Shown: positions 16,321 through 24,533 of the stretch, piece after piece
Position numbering within the stretch: the first letter of the stretch is position 1
How the letters are laid out: every line of letters begins with the position of its first letter
NCBI GenBank assembly: GCA_043767025.1
Contig: JAYUHK010000185.1
Location: forward strand, 1 to 26,780
Length of the DNA stretch: 26,780 nt
Direction of reading: 5' to 3'
Source of the DNA: JAYUHK01 sp043767025
GTDB taxonomy: Bacteria; Bacteroidota; Bacteroidia; Chitinophagales; Saprospiraceae
Position numbers and translations under genes: made by a program
The notes under the pieces: model-generated
Seen by the model: the letters and a program-made list of their open reading frames with translations, nothing else
Databases searched by the model: none
Told to the model about the DNA's origin: nothing

Positions 16321-17442
16321 TTATTTTTTTGTTCTGCGTTTGCGCGGTTGTGACTGAACCAAATCTTCGAGCATAATTTTAAACGCCTCCACTAAATCAT
16401 CGTCGTCATAATCCGCATCGTCGTCGTCCATTTCAACGTTGCTCGGATCGGGGAAATCTTTAAAAATAGGGTGCGAACCATTCATCAACGAATCAAAATC
16501 ACTGGGTTTTTTTCCAGTTTCCAAAAACTCTTTGAGCGAGTCGCGGATTGTCGCAAACATTTTCTGTGCATTTTGATAATCTCTTATTGCCTCTGGCGAA
16601 CTCGGACTGGGTTCCCATGAGTTAACGCTCTGTTTGTAAGCTACGCCAATATCTGATGCTTGGAGCGTGGATAGTTCCGATTTTATACGGCTTAATTGCT
16701 GTTCGAGAAGCTTTATTTCGTGGCGGGTGCGACCTAATTGTTGCTCGTAAAAATCTACCAACACATTTCCTTTACTTTCTGGCGGAGCTTCGGACTGGTA
16801 GTCGGCGTAGGTAGCCATTATTTCTATCAATTCTTCGACGTCGCCGCGCTCATTGGCTGCGTTGATGCGCTGCATGAGTTCGTTAAAAACTTCTGTTTCT
16901 TTTTCGTCTTTTGCCTTGTCGGGGTGAAATTGGGTGGCTAATTGCAAATAAATTTTTCGCAGATTGTTTTGCTCCTCTTTTTTCAGCGGCACTCGAAACT
17001 GCTCGAACATTTCCTTTGAGCGACGGCGATTGAACTCGTCGGTGTCTTGCTCGTTGTGCTGGCGGATAAGTTCTTCCATATCCATTTCGCCAAACATATC
17101 ATCGTCGTCACTTTCTATAAAATCATTCTTCAGCCCTTTGAGGGTTTTTTTGTCTGTTTTTGAAAGTGTTTTGACTTTTTGGAGCTGACTGATTAACGCT
17201 CTCACTTCTTTGCGCAGGTTATTTATGTCCATCATCCAAAATACTACGTTAGCTGTTTCTCTTTGAAAAGTGGTAATCTTTTCTTGCAGACTCGACAGTG
17301 TGGTTTTACTTTTTTTGAGTTGAGTCGTTACTTTTTTCTTTCTGACAAGCCACTCTTTGTATTCTATTTCCTTTTGTAAAGCGGGGCTTTTGATTATTTT
17401 ATTTTTCAAAATAAAAAATTTACGTGTTAAAAAATTTCCCAA
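16321..17442 (-). CDS. J-domain (DnaJ-like) protein with flanking coiled coils
   Basis: A J-domain sits in the middle of this 373-residue protein rather than at the N-terminus: LRKIYLQLATQFHPDKAKDE at 161-180, with the essential HPD triad at 173-175. It is preceded by charged coiled-coil sequence (residues about 25-110) and an acidic patch (SDDDD at 111-115). After it come a second coiled coil (230-262), a run of aspartates (339-349) and a basic tail (RKRRTKK). There is no G/F region or zinc-finger domain, so this is a type III J-protein that would stimulate an Hsp70 for a special client. The N-terminus is uncertain: the first start is a TTG at 17442 and another TTG lies at 17409; no ATG precedes residue 70. 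A TATTTTTG box at 17447-17440 overlaps the first TTG, which favours the later one. Confidence 0.8.
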   Translation of the reverse strand: MGNFLTRKFFILKNKIIKSPALQKEIEYKEWLVRKKKVTTQLKKSKTTLSSLQEKITTFQRETANVVFWMMDINNLRKEVRALISQLQKVKTLSKTDKKTLKGLKNDFIESDDDDMFGEMDMEELIRQHNEQDTDEFNRRRSKEMFEQFRVPLKKEEQNNLRKIYLQLATQFHPDKAKDEKETEVFNELMQRINAANERGDVEELIEIMATYADYQSEAPPESKGNVLVDFYEQQLGRTRHEIKLLEQQLSRIKSELSTLQASDIGVAYKQSVNSWEPSPSSPEAIRDYQNAQKMFATIRDSLKEFLETGKKPSDFDSLMNGSHPIFKDFPDPSNVEMDDDDADYDDDDLVEAFKIMLEDLVQSQPRKRRTKK

Positions 17443-17448
17443 AAATAC

Positions 17449-17485
17449 AAACAGCCGTTGTGTTTTTACTCACCAACGGCTGTTT
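17449..17485 (-). terminator. Rho-independent terminator of ahcY
   Basis: AAACAGCCGTTG (17449-17460) and CAACGGCTGTTT (17474-17485) form a perfect 12-bp stem with a 13-nt loop. On the minus strand it lies 23 nt past the ahcY stop and is followed by a T-rich stretch (GTATTTTTGG). Confidence 0.85.
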
Positions 17486-17508
17486 ATTTTTCAAAACCAA
17501 AGTTTTTT

Positions 17509-18819
17509 TTAATATCTGTAAAACTCTTGCTTGAACGGACCTTCCACTTTTACGCCGATGTAGTCGGCTTGGTGGCTTGCCAATTCCTCGAGTTCTACGC
17601 CGATTTTGGCGAGGTGGAGTCGAGCTACTTTTTCGTCCAAATGTTTGGGCAATGTATAGACTTTGTTTTCGTACTTATCGCTGTTTTGCCAAAGTTCCAA
17701 CTGTGCCAATACTTGGTTGGTAAATGAGTTGGACATTACGAAAGACGGGTGTCCCGTCGCGCAGCCCAGATTGACCAAGCGACCTTCTGCCAACACGAGA
17801 ACGTCTTTGCCGTCAATAGTGTATTTATCTACCTGTGGCTTGATTTCTATTTTCGTGTCGCCGTAGCTTTTGTTGAGCCACGCCATGTCAATTTCGTTGT
17901 CGAAGTGACCGATATTGCACAAAATAGTTTTATCGTTCATCAGTCGGAAGTGTTTTTCGGACACGATGTCCACATTTCCAGTCGCAGTGACGACGATGTT
18001 AGCGCGCGGGATAGCATTTTCCATTTTCTTGACCTCGAAGCCGTCCATAGCTGCTTGCAACGCGCAAATTGGGTCTATTTCGGTGACAATCACACGGCAG
18101 CCTGCGCCTTGCAAGGAAGCAGCCGAGCCTTTTCCTACGTCGCCGTAGCCAGCTACTACTGCTACTTTACCAGCCATCATCACGTCCGTAGCGCGGCGGA
18201 TAGCATCTACCAAAGACTCTTTGCAGCCATATTTGTTGTCGAATTTCGACTTCGTCACGGAGTCATTGATGTTGATAGCGGGCATTAAAAGCGTGCCTTT
18301 TGCTACGCGCTCGTAAAGGCGATGAACGCCCGTAGTAGTTTCTTCACTCAAACCTCTGACACCAGATACCAGCTCTGGAAAGTGGTCGAGTACCATATTG
18401 GTAAGGTCGCCGCCGTCGTCGAGTATCATATTGAGAGGTTTGCCGCCTTCAAAAGCGAAAATGGTTTGCTCGATGCACCAGTCAAATTCCTCTGCGTTCA
18501 TGCCTTTCCAAGCAAAAACGGGAACGCCAGTCGCTGCAATAGCGGCGGCGGCGTGGTCTTGTGTGGAAAAGATGTTGCAAGAAGACCAAGATACTTCCGC
18601 GCCCAACTCTACGAGTGTTTCGATGAGGACGGCAGTTTGAATGGTCATGTGCAAGCAGCCAGCGACGCGTGCGCCAGCGAGAGGTTTGGTGGCTCCGTAT
18701 TCTTCGCGAAGCGCCATCAAGCCGGGCATTTCTGCCTCTGCCAGTTCTATTTCTTTGCGTCCCCAGCTGGCGAGCGCAATGTCTTTTACTTTGTATTTCA
18801 AAGTTTCTACTTGTGTCAT
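17509..18819 (-). CDS. ahcY: Adenosylhomocysteinase (S-adenosyl-L-homocysteine hydrolase)
   Basis: The enzyme reversibly splits S-adenosylhomocysteine into adenosine and homocysteine and so relieves product inhibition of SAM-dependent methyltransferases. The 436-residue protein has all landmarks: GCLHMTIQTAVLIETL at 54-69, DDGGD at 134-138, SEETTTGV at 158-165, K190 and D194 in VTKSKFDN, and the NAD site GYGDVGKG at 224-231. The family's conserved C-terminal tyrosine is present (FYRY end), contributed by the neighbouring subunit in the tetramer. The ATG at 18819 is used. It is monocistronic, with its own promoter (18860-18891) and a strong terminator (17449-17485). Confidence 0.97.
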   Translation of the reverse strand: MTQVETLKYKVKDIALASWGRKEIELAEAEMPGLMALREEYGATKPLAGARVAGCLHMTIQTAVLIETLVELGAEVSWSSCNIFSTQDHAAAAIAATGVPVFAWKGMNAEEFDWCIEQTIFAFEGGKPLNMILDDGGDLTNMVLDHFPELVSGVRGLSEETTTGVHRLYERVAKGTLLMPAININDSVTKSKFDNKYGCKESLVDAIRRATDVMMAGKVAVVAGYGDVGKGSAASLQGAGCRVIVTEIDPICALQAAMDGFEVKKMENAIPRANIVVTATGNVDIVSEKHFRLMNDKTILCNIGHFDNEIDMAWLNKSYGDTKIEIKPQVDKYTIDGKDVLVLAEGRLVNLGCATGHPSFVMSNSFTNQVLAQLELWQNSDKYENKVYTLPKHLDEKVARLHLAKIGVELEELASHQADYIGVKVEGPFKQEFYRY

Positions 18820-18859
18820 TTTTTTTGTAATAATTTTTTTAATAAAAATTTTTGCGCCG

Positions 18860-18891
18860 CAAAGTTACGAGAATATTAGATGATTTGCAAA
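18860..18891 (-). promoter_or_regulatory. Promoter of ahcY, half of a symmetric divergent promoter
   Basis: Minus-strand TTTG (18891-18888) is followed after 20 nt by TAACTTTG (18867-18860), a perfect TAnnTTTG box. The ATG is about 40 nt downstream of the -7 box, so there is no room for a SAH riboswitch. Confidence 0.75.
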
Positions 18892-18917
18892 AAAAGTTAG
18901 ACTTTTCCGTAACTTTG
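18884..18917 (+). promoter_or_regulatory. Promoter of the DUF3089 gene, half of a symmetric divergent promoter
   Basis: TTTG (18884-18887) is followed after 22 nt by TAACTTTG (18910-18917). Its -33 element abuts that of ahcY to form the palindrome TTTGCAAA (18884-18891). The two -7 regions are an 11-bp perfect inverted repeat, GCAAAGTTACG at 18859-18869 and CGTAACTTTGC at 18908-18918. Confidence 0.75.
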
Positions 18918-18954
18918 CATTTCTAATTCTATTAAAATTTTGAATCGTCACAAA

Positions 18955-19995
18955 ATGACAAAAATAATATTTTTTATCGTACTTGGGTTTATATTTTTAG
19001 AAAGTTGCGCTGCTCATTTTCCGAAGAAATCTTTTTCGGAGGAAACACCGCCGCCAGCTCCCGACTACTCGAAATCGGAGCATTGGGCTGCGCTGCCGAG
19101 CAAACGAGATTTGTCGGACAGTGTGCCAAGCCCTTCGTTGAAAAGCACGCCTGAAAGTCAAGAAGTAGATGTTTTTTTTCTTCACCCAACCTCCTATACT
19201 GGCAAAGATGAGCAAGGCGAAATGCACTGGAACGCAGCGATAAACGATGCCAAAATCAATGAAACAACGGATTTGGGAGCAATTCTGAATCAAGCGAGCA
19301 TCTTCAACGAAGTAGGTAGAGTCTATGCACCGCGCTACCGCCAAGCGCATTTGCAGAGTTATTTTGTAAAAAAAAATCCCGAAAATGGCAAGCAAGCTCT
19401 CGACCTCGCCTATCAAGATGTGAAAGCGGCATTTGAATATTACCTAAAAAACTACAATCAGGGTCGCCCTATCATCATTGCGTCGCACAGTCAGGGAACG
19501 ACTCATGCAGGGCGACTGATGCGAGAATTTTTTGACGGAAAAGTATTGCAAAATAAATTAGTCGTTGCTTACTTGATTGGTATGCCTGTCACAAAAAACT
19601 ATTTTAAGAATATTTTTCCTTGCGAAAACCAAAATCAAACAGGTTGTTTTTGTTCGTGGCGGACGTGGCAGCGCGGATATTATCCCGCAGGGCATGACTT
19701 GCTGACCAAAGAGCAGCACGACAACATCGTGGTAACGAACCCTTTGGACTGGAAAACAGACGGGAGTTATGCGTCTTCGGAACTCAATACAGGCGCGGTG
19801 TTGAGAAAATTTAACAAAATTTACCCCAAATTAGTAGATGCGCAAGCGAGTGAGGGCGTGCTGTGGATAAAAAAGCCCAGATTTGCGGGTAGTTTTTTGA
19901 TTCGCTTGCGCAATTATCACGTCGGCGACTTCAATCTTTTTTGGATGAATGTGCGACAAGATGCCAAACGGCGTGTTGGATTATTTTGGAAATAA
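18955..19995 (+). CDS. DUF3089 domain-containing lipoprotein (alpha/beta-hydrolase fold)
   Basis: The 346-residue protein starts at the ATG at 18955; a TTG 15 nt earlier is in frame but less likely. The signal peptide ends in a lipobox-like LESC with C18 as the acceptor. The DUF3089 domain shows VDVFFLHPTSY at 71-81, VYAPRYRQA at 123-131, and a nucleophile elbow SHSQG with S179. A GHD motif (in PAGHDLL) further along is a candidate for part of the triad. It is likely an envelope hydrolase of unknown substrate. The gene is divergent from ahcY and convergent with rfbA, whose stop is 20 nt away. Confidence 0.85.
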   Translation: MTKIIFFIVLGFIFLESCAAHFPKKSFSEETPPPAPDYSKSEHWAALPSKRDLSDSVPSPSLKSTPESQEVDVFFLHPTSYTGKDEQGEMHWNAAINDAKINETTDLGAILNQASIFNEVGRVYAPRYRQAHLQSYFVKKNPENGKQALDLAYQDVKAAFEYYLKNYNQGRPIIIASHSQGTTHAGRLMREFFDGKVLQNKLVVAYLIGMPVTKNYFKNIFPCENQNQTGCFCSWRTWQRGYYPAGHDLLTKEQHDNIVVTNPLDWKTDGSYASSELNTGAVLRKFNKIYPKLVDAQASEGVLWIKKPRFAGSFLIRLRNYHVGDFNLFWMNVRQDAKRRVGLFWK

Positions 19996-20015
19996 GAATT
20001 TATATTTTAAGTATT

Positions 20016-20873
20016 TTATAATATTCGCATTAAGTATTCGCCATAACCGCTTTTGAGCAAAGGGGTTGCGAGCGTACGAAGCTGGTCGGCGTTGATGAAT
20101 CCCATGCGGTAGGCGATTTCCTCGATACAACCAATTTTCAATCCTTGCCGCTCTTCGATGACTTGGACGAACTGACCTGCTTGCATCAGCGAGGCGAAAG
20201 TGCCTGTATCTAACCAAGCTGTTCCTCGATTTAATACACTGACTTTGAGCTGTTTGCGGCGCAAATATTCTTTATTCACATCGGTAATTTCGTATTCTCC
20301 GCGCGCGCTCGGCGCAAGATTTTTAGCGATTTCGACCACCGAATTGTCGTAAAAATACAAGCCCGGCACAGCGAAATTGGATTTGGGCTGTGTGGGTTTT
20401 TCTTCGATAGAGATGGCGTTCATGCTGGCATCAAACTCTACCACGCCGTACCGCTCCGGGTCGTGGACTTGGTAGGCGTAGATAATGCCGCCGTCGGGGT
20501 CGTTGTTGGCTTGCAAAATTTTGCTCAATCCGCTGCCATAAAAAATGTTGTCGCCCAACACCAAAGCTACTTTGTCGTCGCCGATGAACTGCTCGCCGAT
20601 GACGAAAGCCTGCGCCAGTCCGTTGGGAAGTGCCTGCTCGGCGTACTGAAAATCGCAACCGATTTGGCTGCCGTCGCCGAGAAGTTTTTTGAAATGCGGC
20701 AGGTCGTGGGGCGTAGAAATAATCAGCACCTCCCGAATGCCCGCCAACATTAGGATAGACAGCGGATAATAAACCATCGGTTTGTCATAAATAGGCATCA
20801 ACTGTTTGCTCACAGCCAGCGTAAGCGGGTGAAGTCGAGTGCCAGAGCCGCCAGCAAGAATAATTCCTTTCAT
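20016..20873 (-). CDS. rfbA: Glucose-1-phosphate thymidylyltransferase
   Basis: This enzyme makes dTDP-glucose from dTTP and glucose 1-phosphate, the first step to dTDP-L-rhamnose and other deoxysugars. The 285-residue protein is a typical short RmlA: GGSGTRLHPLT at 8-18, SKQLMPIYDKPM at 22-33, LGDNIFYG at 106-113, EEKPTQPKSNFAVPGLYFYD, and the C-terminal ITDVNKEYL and WLDTGT segments. The partner genes rfbB, rfbC and rfbD are not in the window. It starts 19 nt after the ileS stop on the same strand and may be transcribed with it. Confidence 0.95.
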   Translation of the reverse strand: MKGIILAGGSGTRLHPLTLAVSKQLMPIYDKPMVYYPLSILMLAGIREVLIISTPHDLPHFKKLLGDGSQIGCDFQYAEQALPNGLAQAFVIGEQFIGDDKVALVLGDNIFYGSGLSKILQANNDPDGGIIYAYQVHDPERYGVVEFDASMNAISIEEKPTQPKSNFAVPGLYFYDNSVVEIAKNLAPSARGEYEITDVNKEYLRRKQLKVSVLNRGTAWLDTGTFASLMQAGQFVQVIEERQGLKIGCIEEIAYRMGFINADQLRTLATPLLKSGYGEYLMRIL

Positions 20874-20892
20874 ATTTTTATTTTTTATTTTT

Positions 20893-23800
20893 TTAAATTT
20901 TCTCCACTTTCATCTTCAAACTCAACTCTTCTGTCATTTCTACCAAATCGCCATCAACGGTTGCAGATAAATCAAGGCTGACCGCCAAAACTTCCGAGCA
21001 GATGTAATCTTTGAAATCGGCGGCGGCGGCGGCGATAAAATCGTGCTGCTCGATAGTGACTTTGATTTTGTCTGTGATGTCGAAATTTTTGTCTTTGCGA
21101 AGGTTTTGTATTCGATTGACCAGCTCGCGGGCAATGCCTTCGGCAATCAACGCATCGCTCAACGTAATATCGAGTGCCACAATCAACGCGCCATCGTTGG
21201 CGACCAACCAACCGGGTATGTCTTCGCTGATAATATCGAAATCGGAAGCTGCCAAAGTGTACGTTTTTTCAGCTACTTCGATGCTATAACTGTTTGATTT
21301 TTCGATAGTTATGATGTCTTCGTTGTCCAGTTCCTCGATAGCGGTGGCAACGGTTTTCATGTCTTTTCCAAGGCGTGCGCCGAGTGTTTGACCTGCTTCG
21401 TCTTTCGCTTTGAAGTTCGCTTTGGCACGTTTTTTTACAATATTACTGGTATCTGTGATAAATTCAATCATTTTGATATTGGTTTCTGCCAAAATCAAGT
21501 CTTTTACGCCATCAATTTGCGCCACAAAACCATCGTTCAAAACAGGTAACATCACTTTCGACAATGGCTGACGAACCCGCAAACTTTGACTTTTGCGCAA
21601 GCTCAATATTAACGAAGAAATGCGCTGCGCATAGTCCATTCGCTCTTCCAATTCGGGATTAATCGTGTCGTGGCTCACTTTTGGGAAGCTCGCCAAATGC
21701 ACACTTTCGTGATTTTCTTGCTTTGTGATTTGGTTCAAATTGCGATACAACCAATCGCCAAAAAACGGTGCTATCGGCGACATCATTTTTGCAACGGCTT
21801 CAAGGCAAGTGTAGAGCGTTTGGTAGGCAGAGAGTTTGTCCCCACCGACCCTCCCCAAAGGGGAGGAGTCTGAAAGTTCCCCTCCTTCGGAAGGGTTAGG
21901 GGAGGATTTCCAAAAACGCCTGCGGCTCTGTCTTACATACCAATTCGACAGTTCCGAATCTACAAATTTTTCTAATAAACGCGCTGCGTTAGTTGGCTCA
22001 TAATCAGTGTATTGTGCATTAACTTCTTGTATTAGAGAATTTAATTTGGACAAAATCCAACGGTCGATTTCAGGGCGATTTTCCAACGGAATGTTATTTT
22101 CTTTGTAAGAAAATCCATCAACATTGGCGTACATCGCAAAAAAATTGTAAGTATTGTAAAGCGTTCCGAAAAACTTATTGCGCACTTCGGTCAAGCCTTC
22201 GATGTCAAATTTCAGGTTGTCCCAAGGCTGCGAGTTTGACACCATGTACCACCGGGTAACGTCCGCACCGTGCTTATCCAATGTTTCAAAAGGATCAACG
22301 GCATTGCCCAATCGCTTGGACATTTTTTGACCATTTTTATCCAACACCAAACCTGTGGAAACTACGTTTTTGAAGGCGACACTGTCTTCTACCATAACCG
22401 AAATTGCGTGTAAAGTATAGAACCAACCTCTCGTCTGATCTACACCTTCGGAAATATAATCGGCAGGATAGGACATTTTCCACTTCGCTTGATTTTCCAT
22501 CGGATAATGCCATTGCGCAAACGGCATCGCGCCGCTGTCAAACCAAACATCTATTAGGTCTAACTCTCGATACATTGGCTGTCCGTCATTACTTACCAAC
22601 ACAATTTCATCAATGTAAGGGCGGTGCAAGTCATTCGGAACAGTTTGGTTTAAGCCTAAAATCTTGTTGGCTTTTTCTATTTCAGCGGTAAGTTGAGCTA
22701 TTGAACCGATACAGATTTCTCCCCCCTGCCCCCCAAAGGGGGGGGAAACGGCATTTCCTCCTTTGGAGGAAATGCCAGACACTTCCTCTTGGGGAGTGTT
22801 ATTTGTTATTCCCCCTTTGGGGGTTAGGGGGACTCTCCAAATCGGCAACGGCGTTCCCCAATATCTGGAACGCGATAAGTTCCAATCGTTCAGATTTTCC
22901 AACCATTTTCCGAATCGACCTTCGCCCGTAGCGGCAGGTTTCCAATTGATGGTTTTGTTGAGTTCGCTCATGCGCTCTTTCATCGAAGAAGCGCGGATAA
23001 ACCAACTGTCCAACGGATAGTACAAAATCGGCTTGTCGGTGCGCCAACAATGTGGATAATTGTGAACGTATTTTTCCTTTTTGAATAATTTATTTTCTAA
23101 TTGTAATTTTAAGATAATACGTTCATTTACATCAAGATACGTATTAGAACGTGTCGTAATACTTTTGATTAAAACAGAATATTCATCGTCGCCCGAAAGG
23201 TTTTTCATGCGCTTGATTTCTGCTTCGCGCTCTGCGTCGTTGAGGTAATCGCCTTTGACATATTCGCCTGAAAACTCGCCAACGCTGTCTAAAAAACGTC
23301 CGCGTTTGTCCACCAAAGTCAATGTTCCGATGCCATTTGCGCGACCAACTTTCATGTCGTCCGCACCAAACGAAGGCGCAGTATGCACGACGCCGGTACC
23401 GTCTTCGGTGGTTACGAAATCGCCACAAATCACTTTGAAACAATCCGCGCCGTCCGAACCAACTATCGGTTCGATTTCATTTCCGTAAGGCAAAAGTTGT
23501 TCGTAGCGAATGCCTGCCAAATCCGAACCTTTTCCAATCACTTGACTTTCAATGATTTGTGGTTGATTTTTTCCACCAAACCATTTCGACACCAAGGCTT
23601 CCGCCAAAATAACTGACACTTGTTTGTCTTCCAAATAAGGCGATTTGCACTTGATTTTTACGTAGGTGATATTTGGTCCGACAGTCAAAGCGGTATTTGA
23701 AGGCAACGTCCAAGGCGTTGTCGTCCAAGCGAGAATGCGAATGTCTTCCCCCTCATTCCCCCAAAGGGGGAGGTTTTCGTCATTCCCCTTTGGGGGAATA

Positions 23801-24501
23801 TTTGCTTCATTCCCCAAAGGGGAAAGGTTTTCGTCATTCCCCCTTTGGGGGTTAGGGGGAATAATCCTAAACATCGCAACCGCCGACGTGTCCGTGACTT
23901 CTTGATACGCGCCGGGCATATTCAACTCGTGCGAACTCAATCCCGTACCAGCTGCGGGCGAGTAGGGCTGTATGGTATAGCCTTTGTAAAGCAAGCCTTT
24001 GTCGTACATTTTTTTCAACAGATGCCAACAGCTTTCCATATAATCGTTCTCGAAAGTGATGTACGGATTGTCGAGGTCGAGCCAATGTCCCATGCGGCGA
24101 GTCATTTCGTCCCAGCGGTCTTTGAAGCGCATGACGGTCGCTTTGCAAGCCTTGTTGTAGTCGTCCACGCTGACCTTCGTACCGATGTCTTCTTTTCTGA
24201 TGCCGAGTTCTTTTTCGACTTGCAACTCTATGGGCAAGCCGTGTGTATCCCAGCCGCCTTTGCGCTCTACGCGCTTGCCTTTGAGCGTTTGGTAACGGCA
24301 AAAAATGTCTTTCATCGCCCGCGCCATGACGTGGTGAATGCCCGGCATACCGTTGGCGGAAGGCGGTCCTTCGTAAAACACGAAACTGTTGTCCGCGTCG
24401 CGCTGCTCTACGGATTTTTTAAAAATGTCATTTTCGTCCCAAAATGCGAGAATTTCTGCATCTATTTGCGGAAGATTGAGTTGTTTGTATTCTTTGTACA
24501 T
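20893..24501 (-). CDS. ileS: Isoleucyl-tRNA synthetase with three in-frame palindromic insertions
   Basis: This class I synthetase charges tRNA-Ile with isoleucine and edits valine. Landmarks are the HIGH-equivalent GMPGIHH at 51-57, the CP1 editing-site motif WTTTPWT at 259-265, and KMSKR at 726-730. The order and motifs fit the eukaryote-like IleRS type common in Bacteroidota. At 1202 residues it is longer than expected because of three insertions: residues about 214-251 (after MFRII), about 556-596 (after LPIWR) and about 864-887 (after RRRFWK). All are rich in P, G, N and E and all lie at apparent surface loops between conserved blocks. Catalytic motifs are intact and there is no frameshift, so the gene looks functional. 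The upstream PLD-like gene ends 32 nt before the start. Confidence 0.96.
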   Translation of the reverse strand: MYKEYKQLNLPQIDAEILAFWDENDIFKKSVEQRDADNSFVFYEGPPSANGMPGIHHVMARAMKDIFCRYQTLKGKRVERKGGWDTHGLPIELQVEKELGIRKEDIGTKVSVDDYNKACKATVMRFKDRWDEMTRRMGHWLDLDNPYITFENDYMESCWHLLKKMYDKGLLYKGYTIQPYSPAAGTGLSSHELNMPGAYQEVTDTSAVAMFRIIPPNPQRGNDENLSPLGNEANIPPKGNDENLPLWGNEGEDIRILAWTTTPWTLPSNTALTVGPNITYVKIKCKSPYLEDKQVSVILAEALVSKWFGGKNQPQIIESQVIGKGSDLAGIRYEQLLPYGNEIEPIVGSDGADCFKVICGDFVTTEDGTGVVHTAPSFGADDMKVGRANGIGTLTLVDKRGRFLDSVGEFSGEYVKGDYLNDAEREAEIKRMKNLSGDDEYSVLIKSITTRSNTYLDVNERIILKLQLENKLFKKEKYVHNYPHCWRTDKPILYYPLDSWFIRASSMKERMSELNKTINWKPAATGEGRFGKWLENLNDWNLSRSRYWGTPLPIWRVPLTPKGGITNNTPQEEVSGISSKGGNAVSPPFGGQGGEICIGSIAQLTAEIEKANKILGLNQTVPNDLHRPYIDEIVLVSNDGQPMYRELDLIDVWFDSGAMPFAQWHYPMENQAKWKMSYPADYISEGVDQTRGWFYTLHAISVMVEDSVAFKNVVSTGLVLDKNGQKMSKRLGNAVDPFETLDKHGADVTRWYMVSNSQPWDNLKFDIEGLTEVRNKFFGTLYNTYNFFAMYANVDGFSYKENNIPLENRPEIDRWILSKLNSLIQEVNAQYTDYEPTNAARLLEKFVDSELSNWYVRQSRRRFWKSSPNPSEGGELSDSSPLGRVGGDKLSAYQTLYTCLEAVAKMMSPIAPFFGDWLYRNLNQITKQENHESVHLASFPKVSHDTINPELEERMDYAQRISSLILSLRKSQSLRVRQPLSKVMLPVLNDGFVAQIDGVKDLILAETNIKMIEFITDTSNIVKKRAKANFKAKDEAGQTLGARLGKDMKTVATAIEELDNEDIITIEKSNSYSIEVAEKTYTLAASDFDIISEDIPGWLVANDGALIVALDITLSDALIAEGIARELVNRIQNLRKDKNFDITDKIKVTIEQHDFIAAAAADFKDYICSEVLAVSLDLSATVDGDLVEMTEELSLKMKVEKI
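21841..21910 (-). repeat. In-frame palindromic element 3 in ileS
   Basis: The element contains CCTCCCC-AAA-GGGGAGG (21850-21866), a perfect 7-bp hairpin, and CCTT-CGG-AAGG (21884-21894) followed by GTTAGGGGA. It encodes a loop beginning SSPNPSEGGE and ending SPLGRVGGD, at residues about 864-887. Confidence 0.75.
22715..22836 (-). repeat. In-frame palindromic element 2 in ileS (composite)
   Basis: Several hairpins are packed into about 120 bp: a CCCCCC-AAA-GGGGGG core near 22729-22744, a perfect 12-bp stem GGCATTTCCTCC/GGAGGAAATGCC (22750-22761 and 22765-22776), and CCCCC-TTT-GGGGG (22811-22823) followed by TTAGGGGGA. It encodes a loop starting VPLTPKGG and ending SPPFGGQGGE, between LPIWR and ICIGS, at residues about 556-596. 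Confidence 0.8.
23754..23861 (-). repeat. In-frame palindromic element 1 in ileS: four 27-bp units
   Basis: Four units of exactly 27 bp start at 23754, 23781, 23808 and 23835, each beginning CATTCCCC. They alternate between two forms, A (core CCCC-AAA-GGGG then AGGTTTTCGT) and B (core CCCC-TTT-GGGG), in the order A-B-A-B. In protein they read as 9-residue repeats (NPQRGNDEN, LSPLGNEAN, IPPKGNDEN, LPLWGNEGE), just before the editing motif WTTTPWT. Confidence 0.85.
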
Positions 24502-24533
24502 AAATTATATATGCTTGTATTAAAAGCGCATTG

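Noticed and set aside
18820..18859. SAH riboswitch in the ahcY leader
   Set aside because: Only about 35-40 nt separate the predicted transcription start from the ATG, and no pseudoknot-like pairing was seen.
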